DNA of 64,000 bases from Mesostigma viride (taxonomy: Eukaryota > Streptophyta > Mesostigmatophyceae > Mesostigmatales > Mesostigmataceae). Shown here in pieces: positions 31,011-42,383 of the stretch. The stretch's first letter is position 1. Each line of letters opens with the position of its first letter. The stretch lies in the NCBI GenBank assembly GCA_009746045.1, contig RPFO01000256.1:1865829-1929828 (forward strand). The letters run 5' to 3'. Made by a program: the position numbers and the translations under genes. Below the pieces are notes generated by a model. The model was not told the DNA's origin. It saw only the letters and a list, made by a program, of their open reading frames with translations, and made no database searches.

Positions 31011-31601
31011 CGTCTGGTCTGCTATCTCCATGAACTCTACGGCCCGTAGAAGGTCGCAGGGGTTCTCATCTATTTCCGCATCACCCTCGGCCGGAAGCCA
31101 GGGGAACACATCCCGTAGGCAGGAGCGGCCCACAGGGGTAGAAAGGTAGGAAAACACCCTGGGGCACTGGAGAACCGCAGCTATCTGTCCCAGGCTGGAC
31201 AGCTGGAGCCACATTCTAGCAAACAGTGGCCGGCATCGTCGAACCCGTGCAAAACAAGCTGTGCGGTTCAGCAGGGGAGGGACCGTACCACGTGACCCCG
31301 AAGAGAGCCGCCCTGACTAAACCCGCATGCTGGGCCTGGAGGGCCGGATGCACGACGCCACCCGGAAACTGGACCGTGACACCCAACGGCCCGGAAGGGC
31401 CTCGAAGTACAGCTCAGGGTCCGGTAGGGGCAGGGACGGCAGCGGGCTCTCAGCCGGAGGGGTAGGCTCTGACATGACGGCTGCGGAGGGGAGGGGACAA
31501 CCAACCACCCGTCGACAGCAGACATAACATAAGAGAGGAGAAGGCCTACAACTAGAGCTTGTGCAGGGTTTTATATTCCTGCAGCAGGCGACTACACCCA
31601 T

Positions 31602-31853
31602 CTAGCTCACTCTCCGTATACCAACCTTATCTACTTCACTACGAGCATACATCCACTTCACTTTATACTGACGCTGGGTACCGCGGCCCTTTTTGATATC
31701 TCTATGGGCCACGATGCTTTCTACTTCGTCTTCTACTTCCCCAGTGTCAGGGTTATGCTCTAAAGGGGCAGGCGCTAGCTCTCTACCAGCGAACGTACTA
31801 GGGTGGTACAGTTTCAGCTGGCTCCTATGGAAGGTGTTGAATGTGTCTGCCAA
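31602..31853 (-). pseudogene. chromodomain at the integrase C terminus
   Basis: 'TFNTFHRSQLKLYHPSTFAG', then 'VESIVAHRDIKKGRGTQRQY' and 'KVKW', the start of a chromodomain. In chromoviruses it guides integration to chromatin marks. Fossil. Confidence 0.75.
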
Positions 31854-31889
31854 GAGGTAGGGATATCGACTTTATATAGAAATTTCCTA

Positions 31890-33070
31890 CTCTAGACAAA
31901 CATGGAAGGGTCCTAAGAAGGCGGGCCTAAGTTTGACCTTAAGTTCTGCTTCAAACTTATGAGCAAAACGGCCAACACGGGGGCCTTCTACTAATACTAG
32001 ATCTCCTATTTCTATCTCAGGTGCTCTTCTATCTAAGGAGGCACGCAACCTAGCAAGGTACTTAGACTGAGCTTTTTGGTACCCTGAGATCGCGTGGTCA
32101 TGAGCAGTTTTCATTCTATCTAGTAAGGACTGTACACCTTCTACAGTATCTCGGGACACATCATCCTTGTCCCGTAGAGGACTAGCTAAGAGAGAGGTAG
32201 GGGTAAGAGGCTGTCTACCAGTATCTAAGAAGAAGGGCGTATATCCATGCGCAGCTTGGGGACAATTGTTGAGGGAGAACTCTACCAAACATAAATAATC
32301 CTCCCAATCACTTCCCGAGCCATTAACATAGTGCCTAAGCGCTTCTTCTACTACCCTATTAAGACGCTCTACTAAATGAGAGGAGGAGGAGTGGTAGGCA
32401 GTACCGTAGGTAACCTTGGTACCGATGGCAGCGAAAAACTGCTGCCAAAAATCTGAGGTAAATAACTTATCCTTATCACTAATAAACTGCCTACTCAAAC
32501 CATGATATCTGTATACATTATTGAGGTATAGGCGTGCGCAATCACGTGCTGTGAGTTCTAAAGGACACGGCACGAGATGGCACATACGAGTAAAACGATC
32601 TATGAACACAAGGATTGGGCATTGCCCCTATCATTCTTTCTAAAAGGTCCTACAAAATCCATCATGATAGAATCCCACGGCATGATGGGGTCAGGCAAGG
32701 TCCTAGGTTCTGCTATCTGTCCTACGTTATTGGGTTTCATCTCCTGGCAAGATTGACAAGTTCTAACATACTCATCTACATCCTTATAAAGGGAAGGCCA
32801 GTAATAAGAGCGGGCTACTAGGTCCCGTACCCGTTTACCACCCTGATGAGCAGCTAAGTCATGCAACTCAAAGAGCAAGGAGGAGCGACAGATAGGAGGG
32901 ACATACAGGCGCCATTGAGGGGGAGAATCTGCTATCTGCACATATAAAAACCCACCTACAAATTTACAAGGGTGCTTGCCTAATTGTTGGGGATGTGCAG
33001 CAATGGCAGCTAATGCTTCCGGCTCAGTGGCCGTAAATCTACTAATAAGGCGTTCAAGATCAGAGGTAGG
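31890..33070 (-). pseudogene. integrase region of the Ty3 element
   Basis: An HHCC zinc domain with 'HDLAAHQGGKRVRDL' and 'CQSCQEMKP', then the catalytic core with 'WDSIMMDFVGPF', 'QFISDKDKLFTSDFW' and 'SSHLVERLNRVVEEALR'. Fossil. Confidence 0.9.
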
Positions 33071-33299
33071 CATCGCTACAGAGGTATCCAGAACAGGTTT
33101 AAAGAGATCTCCTACCGCCTTGCCAAAGAGAAGGGGAGGTCCTAGAGGGACTACGTTTTCATAAGACTTTCCTGACCTAGTCGCTATATGGCTAAGCGGT
33201 ATAGAAATTTTATTTTTCCCCTCCCCCCCACCGAGGCCACGGGAAGGGCCTCACACGGGAGAGAGAGTCCTACGTGAGAAAGGAGATCAGGCATGCGAA

Positions 33300-34050
33300 C
33301 AGCTGTATGAAAGAGGTAGGCATAGGATTCATCATCAGGTAGTTCACCATAAGGGGTTACACCCATAGTAGTAGGAACTAGAGTAGTATTGAGAACATCA
33401 AGGTCCTCGAAAAAGGAGTAGTCTGCACGACGAGAGAGTGCATCTGGTACTATGTTATCTACACCCTTGACATACTGAAGTTTAAAAGGGGAAAACTGTG
33501 CTAAAAATTCCATCCAGCGCGCTTGCCGAGGGGTAAGGTTGGGTTGGGAGAGAAGATGGGTAAGGGGACGGTGATCCGTTTGGATAACTAATCTATAAGG
33601 ATCTAGCTCACAGGGTTCATTCAGGCAGACATCAAATTGAGCACCTTTAAGAAAGTGCTGCCACGCGTGGCAACAATACACCACCGCTAAGAGTTCCTGC
33701 TGGTGTACGGGATAGTTACGCTCCGCAGGGAGCATTGTCCTAGAGATATACTCAATTGGCTGTAAGCCCTGACCCTGATCCTGGAGAAGGACGCCACCTA
33801 TAGCTACCTTACTAGCATCTGTAGCCACAACAAAGGGTTTAGTAGTATCCGGTAGGATGAGTACAGGAGGGGAAAGGAGTAGGGATTTTAGGCACTGAAA
33901 AGCCGACTGACATTCACTACTCCAAACAAAGGGGATATCCTTCTTTAATAAATGATTAATAGGGGCTGCTATAGTTGCGAAACGCGGGATAAAACGCCTA
34001 TAGTAAGAAGCAATTCCTAGAAAACTACGTACACCTTTAACGTCGGTAGG
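33300..34050 (-). pseudogene. RNase H region of the Ty3 element
   Basis: 'FLGIASYYRRFIPRFATIAA' links to 'PFVVATDASKVAIGGVLLQD', 'AERNYPVHQQELLAVVYCCH' and 'VIQTDHRPLTHLLSQ', the RNase H pattern of Ty3 elements. Fossil. Confidence 0.9.
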
Positions 34051-34780
34051 GTAGGCCATTCCTGAATTGACTTAGTTTTATCCGGGTCGGTAGCGACCCC
34101 GGCATCTGACAGAACGTGCCCTAAAAATGGGACACTCCTACCCGAACGAACTTTAGCACGGCGCGCCCACAAAGAATTTTCAGCCATTATTTCTAATACT
34201 TTCTTTAAATCACGTAGGTGCGTTTCAAAATCAGGAGAGTAAATAAGAATATCATCTAAGTAAGCTTGAGCACAAGAACGGTCATGCTCAGATAAAGAAA
34301 CAGAGGAGAAGGAAGGATCCTTTAAATCAGAGGACACCTGAGGAAGGTGAGAATTTCCCATAACAGGTCTAAGCACTTCATTCATTAACATTTGAAAAGA
34401 GGCAGGCGAGTTACAGAGTCCCATAGCCGCTACTCTAAACTGGTAATGACCAAAAGGGGTAGCAAAGGCGGTTTTATGGCAATCCTCAGGAGCTATCCGC
34501 AACTGCCAAAAACCATCCGCACAATCCAGTACTGTGAAACAAGTGGAACCTTTAACCTTATTAAATATATCATCAATACGAGGTAGAGGGTATTTAGACT
34601 TCACAGTAATATCATTCAACTTCCTATAATCAGTAACTAGGCGAAACTTGCCATTTGGCTTAGGAACTAACAGGACACCAGCTGAGTAGGGAGAGTTACT
34701 AGGCTCTATCAATCCTGCTTCTAATAATGACACTAAAATCTGTTTTAGTTCCTTTAACTCGGTAGGGCCCATTCTATACA
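34050..34780 (-). pseudogene. reverse transcriptase region of the Ty3 element
   Basis: 'AGVLLVPKPNGKFRLVTDYR', 'YPLPRIDDIFNKV', 'CFTVLDCADGFWQLRI' and the catalytic 'AYLDDILIYS' near 34250 identify a Ty3-type reverse transcriptase. Fossil. Confidence 0.92.
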
Positions 34781-34829
34781 TCGGAGAGTGCGTAGGAACT
34801 GCACCGTCCTTGATAACTACACGGTGTAA

Positions 34830-35560
34830 AACAGAACGAGGAGGAGGATAAGAAGGAGTCTTTTCTTCAAAACTTTTGAGGAATCTATCACAGCCATGTA
34901 TCTTACTATTTCATTTTCAGTAAATCCCACTCCTATTGTATCCACTGTGTTTATATCTATATCCACACTATTATTAGTGATAGGTATCTCCTGTACTTCT
35001 AACTGAAGGAACATACATAATAAATATCCATATTCCTTTAATTCAGAACGCAACTCATCATTGGACATTAATACTTCAGGTATAGGTCTTACAGGAGGAT
35101 CAACAGGTGTAGGAGGAGTAATATCTACCAAGGATAAATTTTCCAATCTATAATGACGTTCCGGTACCCAGTAAGAGCTATCTGGAAACCAAATGACCAT
35201 GGTATCATAATTAATAGTAATCTTATTATCCTGGTGCCAATCTAATCCTAGTAATACATCAGCGGTAGTGATAGGGCCTATAGTGGCCGTCAGGTTGACA
35301 GTACGTCCTTGTATGACCAGGGGAAGGGACACCGTACCCGGGGAATGACTGGTGCGACCATCAGCATAATGAACAGTGACAGGTTTGGTGTGAGGGGTAG
35401 GGACTAGTCCTAAACGCCTAACTAGGGCCTCGCTCACAAAGGAGCTAGCCGCACCGCTATCTACCAACACAGAGACATTCAAGAGTTCATCAGCATGCAA
35501 GAAGGGGTCTACAACAGTGTGAGGGACGGTTAAACCACCATTCAAGAACATAAGAGGACG
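34830..35560 (-). pseudogene. aspartic protease region of the Ty3 element
   Basis: 'VSVLVDSGAASSFVSEALVR' near 35460 is the retropepsin active-site motif (D-S-G). The second half has 'ADVLLGLDWHQD'. Fossil. Confidence 0.85.
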
Positions 35561-35659
35561 CACACGTAGTGGTAGGGAAGATTCAGCTCCTACAGAGGTT
35601 ATAAAAACAGGCAGGCAAAAATTTTTATCTGGGGTACTATCTAAGGACCTGTCCAGGTT

Positions 35660-36949
35660 ACCCCCGGCTGACAGGCCTACTGTTCCCCCTCCCCCCCAAA
35701 TCCATAGGAACTAACCCCGAAGAAGACCCTGGCGAAAAAGCCACTGCTGGAGGGTCACGAGGGATTGAAGAGGGTGCGGGAGCCTGATTATCATAGGGGA
35801 ACCCTGGGGATCCTGTCTGCACAGCATTCAGCCTACTAGGGGTAGCTGAAGGAATGCGTCCTGAAGTGGGACGAATAGGAGCACGCTGAGGGGTACGAGG
35901 AGGGCGAGCGTCGGGATGAGGGGGAGCACCCGAAAGGAACTTGGGGCACTCACGTTTAAGATGACCTACTTCCTTACAATGATAGCATGTGATATGAGAG
36001 ACATCAAGGGCTGAAAGGTCAGTAACACAGATATCTAATTCTTCTACATAGGAGTTCTCCTCCTCAGGGGTAAGGATAATATTATTAATACGGGAACGGG
36101 TAGGAAGAGAAGGGGTGGTGAAGAAATCTGCTACACGCAAGAGATGCTGGCGCACATGCTTGAGGGGCAGATCAGTAAAACGGTAGGCAGAGAACTGGCG
36201 CTTGACTTCACGTAATAAGGGTCTACTGAGGCCCTGGAGGAAGCGGGCACGTACTTCTGCGCCCGACAAATCCCTAATTCGTACCATCTGGGCATCAAAC
36301 TCTTTCATATATTCTTTGAAGGACTTGGTACCCTGCTGCAAGGTACCAAAGGATAATCTATCCTGCCAATCTGCATCGGGAGGGACTAAATGGTTCTCTA
36401 AACGCTTGAACAATTCTGCTACAGAGTTTGGGTAGGCATGAGAGGCAAGAGACTCACACTGGATGAGGTTAGCAAGCTCAGGAGTAATGCAGGTAGTAAG
36501 ATAATGAGGAACTAGTACAGCATCAGAGAGGCGCCACCTATTGTGGTTCTGCCAGGACTCTGTGTTCTGGGTGAGCAACATACATAATGAAGGTGAAAAA
36601 CTGTTGAGGGGTAGACTTGACATCCAGCTTAGGAAGGTTGGCAAAGAGGGGAAGAGCAGGAGGCTTAGGGGGACTAGAAGAATCAGTTTTTCCCATAGGG
36701 CCACTATCTTCCACTGCTATATAAGCGGGATAGAAGGAAGGAAGAGGAAAAGTCTTGGGTAGGGGTCTAGAAGGGGCCACCGTTTCAGGCTGGTGCCCAT
36801 AAGAAAAGGGGACAGTATATTGCTCACGAAGAGAGGAGTAGGCAAAATGATCATAATTTCTATCATCTAGGGGCATGGTGCTGAAATCACTGTTAACTTC
36901 TAAATCAGCCACACGGGTAGGGGCCTGGGCTGCCTCATAGGCCGTCTCA
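35660..36949 (-). pseudogene. gag region of the Ty3 element, main part
   Basis: Contains a retrotransposon-gag type domain with 'FKRLENHLVPPDADWQDRLS' and 'FLQGLSRPLLREVKRQF', and a zinc knuckle 'CYHCKEVGHLKREC' near 35975. Fossil; the upstream part of gag is separated from it by the DIRS-like insertion. Confidence 0.88.
36893..36949. repeat. 57 bp flanking duplication, left copy
   Basis: Same sequence as 42327-42383, both from Ty3 gag, on either side of the DIRS-like element. Far longer than a normal target duplication. Confidence 0.9.
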
Positions 36950-36981
36950 TAGGCCCCCAAACACGCAGGGAGGGTGGGCGG

Positions 36982-37417
36982 GAAAAGAAAAGAGGCCGAC
37001 CTTAGCTAGGTGGGTTTGTTTTTGTCCTTTTTTGCGTGTCATGCGGCCTTGGCCCGGACGGCATTTTTTCGCCACGCAAATGTTGCGTCTGAACAAATGA
37101 CGCAATGTGGCGTTCTAATTGCCGGCAGCTTACGTAAGGCTGCCGGGGCTATTAGGTCACATATTGCGTGAGAGAAAGAATCTAGATCTAGTTAATCACT
37201 ACGCCATGAGCCAAGAAACCTAGACAGTGGCAGGTTTATATCTCAACGTAGCTCCTGCCACCTGGCCAAGAAAAAAACTGGCCAAAGCTTTGGCCACGAC
37301 TGATCCGGATCAGGCCGCACCGGCCTCAAAAGGTTTGTCACGTGAACCCAATAACCTAGCTATAGCGGCTACCCTTCCATCTCACTATAAAGAAACTATG
37401 TTCAGAGAACCACGATT
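36982..37417 (-). repeat. left direct repeat of the DIRS-like element
   Basis: 436 bp, from GAAAAGAAAAGAGGCCGACC to GAGAACCACGATT, matched at 41893-42328. It does not have TG...CA ends, unlike LTRs. Confidence 0.93.
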
Positions 37418-37628
37418 CTATTAACCGTGGAACTCCAGGGTAACCAGACTCTTTATTAAAACAATGAGTGGAGCACATACAAAAGGCAGGCCACATCCCG
37501 GCCGCCGATGCTCATGGGAACACTTATTGCTTGGCAAAGGCTAGCCTTACCCTTATATCCCTCCCTGCATGGCGATCCATGCCAGGGGCAAAGAACCTAG
37601 CATAATGACAGAGAAATGAACAACCAAA

Positions 37629-40600
37629 TTAGGTGGAGGGCAATTTCAAAATAGCCCGCCAGGCCCGAGGGGGGCAGGCGGCCATGGCCCGAAGAATAAC
37701 CTCAGGCAGCTGCACCTCCAAACTGCGGTGCAAGCCCACATAATGGGCAACCGTGGAGCTGCTAAGCCAGCGCCCCCGGCCCTGGATGTCCCCCATGCTG
37801 CGACCCGCGAGGAAATCGTGAGTGGCACCTCCATGCCGCAGCCCGTGAATGGTGAAAATCTGGGCGACCCCCAAGGCCTGACTCGCAGCCTGCCAAATGC
37901 GCCGGAATTGCGGGTAGGTGAAAGGGAACACGGCCTCCCAAGCGTGCTTACCCGCGATGCAGTGACGGAGGATGGTTTCAGACATCACATCTTCTACCAC
38001 CACTGACTGAGTCTTGCCCTTAGAGGTCTTGGTAGACCTCAGCAGTAGGGCGCCCCGTTGAGCCGGCCCAAGCCGAACGTCAGGCTGGAGGCGCACATGG
38101 CCAACACGGAGGTTCAGCGCCTCCGAGATTCGCAGGTAATGGCGGAACACGATGACAACCAGCAGGCCCGCAAGGCGCTGACCTTGCATGACCATCGTGC
38201 TGGCAAGTGCAAACGCCGCCTCCCATGGAATGGGAGGAGGGGCACGGGGGGGCACAAGTGTTTTCCACCCAGCGAGGACGCCACGGGCCAAGTCCCACCG
38301 CTTCACCATACCGGGATAATAAAGTTGCAACCCCATCAAGGCATTGACACACACTTGGCGGCTGTACCCCCGAAAATGAGCCCAGGCGACATACGCACAA
38401 AATGTCTCCTCAAGGGTGTCAGCTCGTGACGATGACCCGTCCGCCCGCCCACCAGCCTCCCACCAAGTCAAGAGGGAATCAAGACCACGACGGTAGGCCA
38501 GCAAAGTAGCCGGCTTTACTTTCCCCTCTAGCAATGGAAGGTAGCTAACAGGTGCAGGGGGCCCCGGGTTAGGATGGATGCCTTCCGCGGTCAGGTCGCG
38601 CACCCAGCCTGCCAAGAAAGTCGCCATGGATTGGCCGCGAGAAACGCCATCGGCTGGTTGAAGTGCACTCGGCGTCCACACCCACTGGGAACGACTCCCC
38701 GTGGCGAGGGTCAGCGCGCACAAGCGGCGGCACTGCTTGTTGAGCTTGTGGGATGAGGACCGCCCCTTAGCCAAGCAGCCCAACGCCGCGGTGGAGTCCA
38801 CCAACCTCACCACCCGCTTGCCTCGGTTTGCCAAGCTGCGCGCACTCCTCTCCACGCCCTTCACTGCAGCCCGCACCTCCTTCTCGTTGATGTGCATCCC
38901 CGGATCCCGCCAACGACTCCGGACCCCAACCCGCCATTGCTGGCTAGTGATTGCTTGTTGCGCCCGCGCGCTCAGTGGCCTAGGGCCAGCGTAGGCCACC
39001 TCACTTGGTATGAGCAAAGTCGGGTACCCCCGCACCTCTCGTGCCCTCGCCAGCTCCGTCACATCGCCCGGCTCCATGGTTGCGTACACGACACCTTGCC
39101 CGTAGGTGGACGCGTCAGATGCAACCACCTCACGGGCCAAAGGTGCGCTTCGGTCAACCCTTAGCATGGGAGCCAAGGCCAGGGCACACTCTAACTCCTC
39201 CCGCACCCCGGCCCACAGCACCCAGGATCGCTGCCCCCACCCTTGCAGGCTGATGAATTTGAAACATTGCTGCCAAATGGACAAGCAGCTGCGGCTTAAC
39301 ATCTGCAGCCACAACCACCGCCCCAAGACGGCAGCCAGCCCCTCGGCCGTAGCTCGGCCTCGAGTGAGTATAGCCTGCGTGTGGGCGATCACAAGGTTGA
39401 GCTGCTTGACCGTTGGTTCCAGCACGCCGTTCCGTCGGTGCACCACCCCTAGGGCTTCTAGCTCGTCCCCTTCCAGGCTCGCCATCTTAGTCTTCTCCTT
39501 AGACGGCACAAGGTTGTTAGGGAGGTAGCCTTCCTCAATAGCGCGCGTGATGAGCTGGTTCACCGCCTCGCAGGTCCGCCCGTTGCTGGCCACCAAGTCA
39601 TCAATAGTGATGGACAGCATGGGGGCAGGGGGGTTTTCCAGGTCAATCTGAAGCTCCCCGGCGCGCTCCTCCTTGTACTCGATGGCCAAGCGCAGTGGCT
39701 GGCCACACTCGTCGCGCACCAAGGTGAGCTCACCTGCGCTTGAGAGGTAGTTGACCTGGCGCCTCGGATCCAGGGCACCGGTCATGTAGAGCACCATCTC
39801 ATGGATGGCCTCCCCCAGCGCCACCGCATGGGAATGTCCCATGGCCAGCACCTTGAGCACGGGCCACACCTTCCGCCTGGGCCCTGCCAGACCTACGCTA
39901 GTCGACCACACACTAGGAAGCCCTTGGTAGTCCCACCACCACTCGGGCACCTCGATGGAATAGTAGTATGACACGAGGTCGCTCTTGGCGCAGTAGCACC
40001 AGCCTTTGATGTAGACCTCCACGAGGATGCCCAGGTGGGGTAGCAGGATCTTGGGGGGGTCCACCCACAGCAGGTTGCCCAGCTTCCTGTTGACGATGAA
40101 CCGAAGCTCACCCACCCCCTTGGCCACTCCAAAGCAGCCATCCACCCACTTGGGCCGCCTCTCCCGGAACGCCACCATGCCCACGCCCGCTGCCCGGCTC
40201 ATGAGCTTGCCCCATTCAGCCATGGAGCATCCCCGGCTGGGCTTGGGCACATTCCAATACTTTGCGCTCGCCACGACCGCTGGCTTGATGCAGTTCTCTT
40301 CGCTGGCATATATCTCCCGCCAGCTCGGCCGCATAGCCAACAGGTCGAGCAGCCGTGCCTTCCCCGCCACCTCCGCCTTTGGTAGACTCACCGCGTCCGC
40401 GCGCAGTTGTTCATACTTATTCTGCTTCCCATATATTGCATCAGCACCTTCTTGCTCCTGGCCTGTCGCAACGCCCCCTACGCGGCGACTGTGCCAGGTG
40501 CAGTGCCTCTTGACCCTCGCAAGGGCCTCCTCCCTCCCCTTAGAGCACGCCCCTCTAGGGTTAGGAGGAGGGTCTTGCCCCCCTCCCCACAGCCAATTAA

Positions 40601-40883
40601 GCCAACGCACTACCTTGCATTGCAGTGTGTACTCGCGGTGGCGGCGCGTGGCACGCTGTCGCCGGCGTGCCGATCTCACCCTGCCCCACGCGGTGTACGC
40701 TGGCCTAAGTGGGTATGGCAGCGGGAAAAGGGAGCGGTCCCGCTGGGATTCTATTTCCCTACTTGTTGAGCCTTGCTGAGCTTGTCCAAGAGGATGGCAG
40801 TTTGGAGAGCTGCCTTGACAGCCGGGGTGGCTGACAGTGCAGCCTCCTCCCCCAATGGCAGGAGGTGGCTGGCCACCTTCCAC
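37629..40883 (-). CDS. reverse transcriptase, RNase H and tyrosine recombinase of the DIRS-like element
   Basis: 1084 residues in one open frame. The reverse transcriptase palm has 'MLSITIDDLVASNGR', an IDD variant of the usual xDD. RNase H follows with 'VASDASTYGQGVV', 'HINEKEVRAAV', 'VRLVDSTAALGCL' and 'PADGVSRG'. The C-terminal tyrosine recombinase has box I arginine in 'RHYLRISEALNLRVG', box II 'IHGLRHGGATH' (H-x-x-R) and the tyrosine in 'RWLSSSTVAHYVGLH'. It would copy the RNA and insert a circular DNA by site-specific recombination. Looks whole. Confidence 0.93.
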   Translation of the reverse strand: MEGGQPPPAIGGGGCTVSHPGCQGSSPNCHPLGQAQQGSTSREIESQRDRSLFPLPYPLRPAYTAWGRVRSARRRQRATRRHREYTLQCKVVRWLNWLWGGGQDPPPNPRGACSKGREEALARVKRHCTWHSRRVGGVATGQEQEGADAIYGKQNKYEQLRADAVSLPKAEVAGKARLLDLLAMRPSWREIYASEENCIKPAVVASAKYWNVPKPSRGCSMAEWGKLMSRAAGVGMVAFRERRPKWVDGCFGVAKGVGELRFIVNRKLGNLLWVDPPKILLPHLGILVEVYIKGWCYCAKSDLVSYYYSIEVPEWWWDYQGLPSVWSTSVGLAGPRRKVWPVLKVLAMGHSHAVALGEAIHEMVLYMTGALDPRRQVNYLSSAGELTLVRDECGQPLRLAIEYKEERAGELQIDLENPPAPMLSITIDDLVASNGRTCEAVNQLITRAIEEGYLPNNLVPSKEKTKMASLEGDELEALGVVHRRNGVLEPTVKQLNLVIAHTQAILTRGRATAEGLAAVLGRWLWLQMLSRSCLSIWQQCFKFISLQGWGQRSWVLWAGVREELECALALAPMLRVDRSAPLAREVVASDASTYGQGVVYATMEPGDVTELARAREVRGYPTLLIPSEVAYAGPRPLSARAQQAITSQQWRVGVRSRWRDPGMHINEKEVRAAVKGVERSARSLANRGKRVVRLVDSTAALGCLAKGRSSSHKLNKQCRRLCALTLATGSRSQWVWTPSALQPADGVSRGQSMATFLAGWVRDLTAEGIHPNPGPPAPVSYLPLLEGKVKPATLLAYRRGLDSLLTWWEAGGRADGSSSRADTLEETFCAYVAWAHFRGYSRQVCVNALMGLQLYYPGMVKRWDLARGVLAGWKTLVPPRAPPPIPWEAAFALASTMVMQGQRLAGLLVVIVFRHYLRISEALNLRVGHVRLQPDVRLGPAQRGALLLRSTKTSKGKTQSVVVEDVMSETILRHCIAGKHAWEAVFPFTYPQFRRIWQAASQALGVAQIFTIHGLRHGGATHDFLAGRSMGDIQGRGRWLSSSTVAHYVGLHRSLEVQLPEVILRAMAACPPRAWRAILKLPST

Positions 40884-41805
40884 CCCCCCCTCCTTGCCCT
40901 TCCACCTGCAGCAAGGCCGCCACCACCCTCATTAGGTACTCCATGCCCACAAGCTCCCCGGCTGCTGAGCCCAGCTCCTTGAGAAGGGTGTCCATGGCCA
41001 ATGCAATGTTCATGACAATTTTCCTGTTCTCCATGTTCCGCCAATTTCCAGGCTTTACCGTCATGACCCACGACCGGATTCCCATCCCATTGTCGCTGGC
41101 GTCCTCCAACACCCCCGGCAGCACCCGCTCCGAAACCCGATATTTCACGCTCTTGGCTCGGCTTGGCAGCGCCACCCCTTTCGAGGCCTTGAAGTGGCTT
41201 CCCGCCCCCTCCATTCCTCCCAGCGCTGCCTTCAAACCTTGCATGAATTTCTCGGCTGCGACCTCCCCCTCCTCGTCCTCCTCGTCGTCCTGATTTTCGG
41301 TTTCCGGAGGTGCCCCAACGAATGTCGCCAACCTCGCCCTCATTTCCTTTCCGACAGCCCCCCCACCTGCCGAAACCTTGGCCGCGCCTTTCGGCTTGGC
41401 CATTTTTCGCTGCGCAGGTGTCGTTGGTGGCAGCGCCTGATCCTCCTCCTCGTCCGCCGCGAGATCTGCCACGGCCAGCAGTTTTGCCACCAACGTTCCG
41501 TTTGGGTCACGTGCGTCCAACACGTCGCCAACATCAACGTGATCGGCCAGCAACTGCACGACAGACTTCAGCTGGCTCGAGCTCCACGAGCTGGCGTCCG
41601 TCACCCAGTCCTCGGCACCGAAGACCTGCTCGACTGCCCCCACCGCCTCTGCGGGGCTGATGCACTTGGCGAGCAGAGTGGCGAGCTGCTTCTTTTTGGC
41701 GCTGAAGGCGACTGGCGCGTGACTGGCGGCAGCAGCCCGCGGTGTGGGCGTCCCGTCCTCCCCGCGCGCTGCCTGCCCTCCTGTAGCTTTGCGCCCCTTC
41801 GGCAT
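40759..41805 (-). CDS. gag-like first ORF of the DIRS-like element
   Basis: 348 residues starting 'MPKGRKATGGQAARGEDGTP'. Lys-rich start, acidic stretch 'DDEEDEEGE', and a helical C-terminal half with 'VKYRVSERVLPGVLEDASDN' and 'NRKIVMNIALAMDTLLKEL'. No zinc knuckle. The position ahead of the polymerase ORF suggests a structural protein. The 3' end overlaps the next ORF. Confidence 0.75.
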   Translation of the reverse strand: MPKGRKATGGQAARGEDGTPTPRAAAASHAPVAFSAKKKQLATLLAKCISPAEAVGAVEQVFGAEDWVTDASSWSSSQLKSVVQLLADHVDVGDVLDARDPNGTLVAKLLAVADLAADEEEDQALPPTTPAQRKMAKPKGAAKVSAGGGAVGKEMRARLATFVGAPPETENQDDEEDEEGEVAAEKFMQGLKAALGGMEGAGSHFKASKGVALPSRAKSVKYRVSERVLPGVLEDASDNGMGIRSWVMTVKPGNWRNMENRKIVMNIALAMDTLLKELGSAAGELVGMEYLMRVVAALLQVEGQGGGGGRWPATSCHWGRRLHCQPPRLSRQLSKLPSSWTSSARLNK

Positions 41806-41892
41806 TGCTGCTCAGGGCCAAAAATGGCTCCGACAGTACAGGTTCGTCAAACCAGAGGTTCGTTTCCCCTGGCTTGCTGTCGCCGCCCTCGT

Positions 41893-42328
41893 GAAAAGAA
41901 AAGAGGCCGACCTTAGCTAGGTGGGTTTGTTTTTGTCCTTTTTTGCGTGTCATGCGGCCTTGGCCCGGACGGCATTTTTTCGCCACGCAAATGTTGCGTC
42001 TGAACAAATGACGCAATGTGGCGTTCTAATTGCCGGCAGCTTACGTAAGGCTGCCGGGGCTATTAGGTCACATATTGCGTGAGAGAAAGAATCTAGATCT
42101 AGTTAATCACTACGCCATGAGCCAAGAAACCTAGACAGTGGCAGGTTTATATCTCAACGTAGCTCCTGCCACCTGGCCAAGAAAAAAACTGGCCAAAGCT
42201 TTGGCCACGACTGATCCGGATCAGGCCGCACCGGCCTCAAAAGGTTTGTCACGTGAACCCAATAACCTAGCTATAGCGGCTACCCTTCCATCTCACTATA
42301 AAGAAACTATGTTCAGAGAACCACGATT
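41893..42328 (-). repeat. right direct repeat of the DIRS-like element
   Basis: Second copy of the 436 bp repeat, upstream of the ORFs in element direction. Its last two bases overlap the 57 bp flanking duplication. Confidence 0.93.
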
Positions 42329-42383
42329 AACTTCTAAATCAGCCACACGGGTAGGGGCCTGGGCTGCCTCATAGGCCGTCTCA
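42327..42383. repeat. 57 bp flanking duplication, right copy
   Basis: Partner of 36893-36949. It shares TT with the end of the 436 bp repeat. Confidence 0.9.

Larger units (their letters stand above)
36950..42328 (-). mobile_element. DIRS-like tyrosine-recombinase retrotransposon, whole-looking, inserted in the Ty3 gag
   Basis: Two 436 bp direct repeats (36982-37417 and 41893-42328), identical by eye, enclose two ORFs on the minus strand. The second encodes reverse transcriptase, RNase H and a tyrosine recombinase, the mark of DIRS/PAT/Kangaroo-type elements. Flanks carry a 57 bp duplication of Ty3 sequence (36893-36949 and 42327-42383), unusual because DIRS-type elements usually insert without target duplication. 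An extra 32 bp (36950-36981) lies outside the left repeat. Identical repeats and open ORFs imply a very recent insertion, later than the Ty3 insertion. Confidence 0.9.

Noticed and set aside
37629-40883. Host integrase/recombinase gene
   Set aside because: The tyrosine recombinase is fused after reverse transcriptase and RNase H and lies between 436 bp direct repeats, so it belongs to a DIRS-like element.
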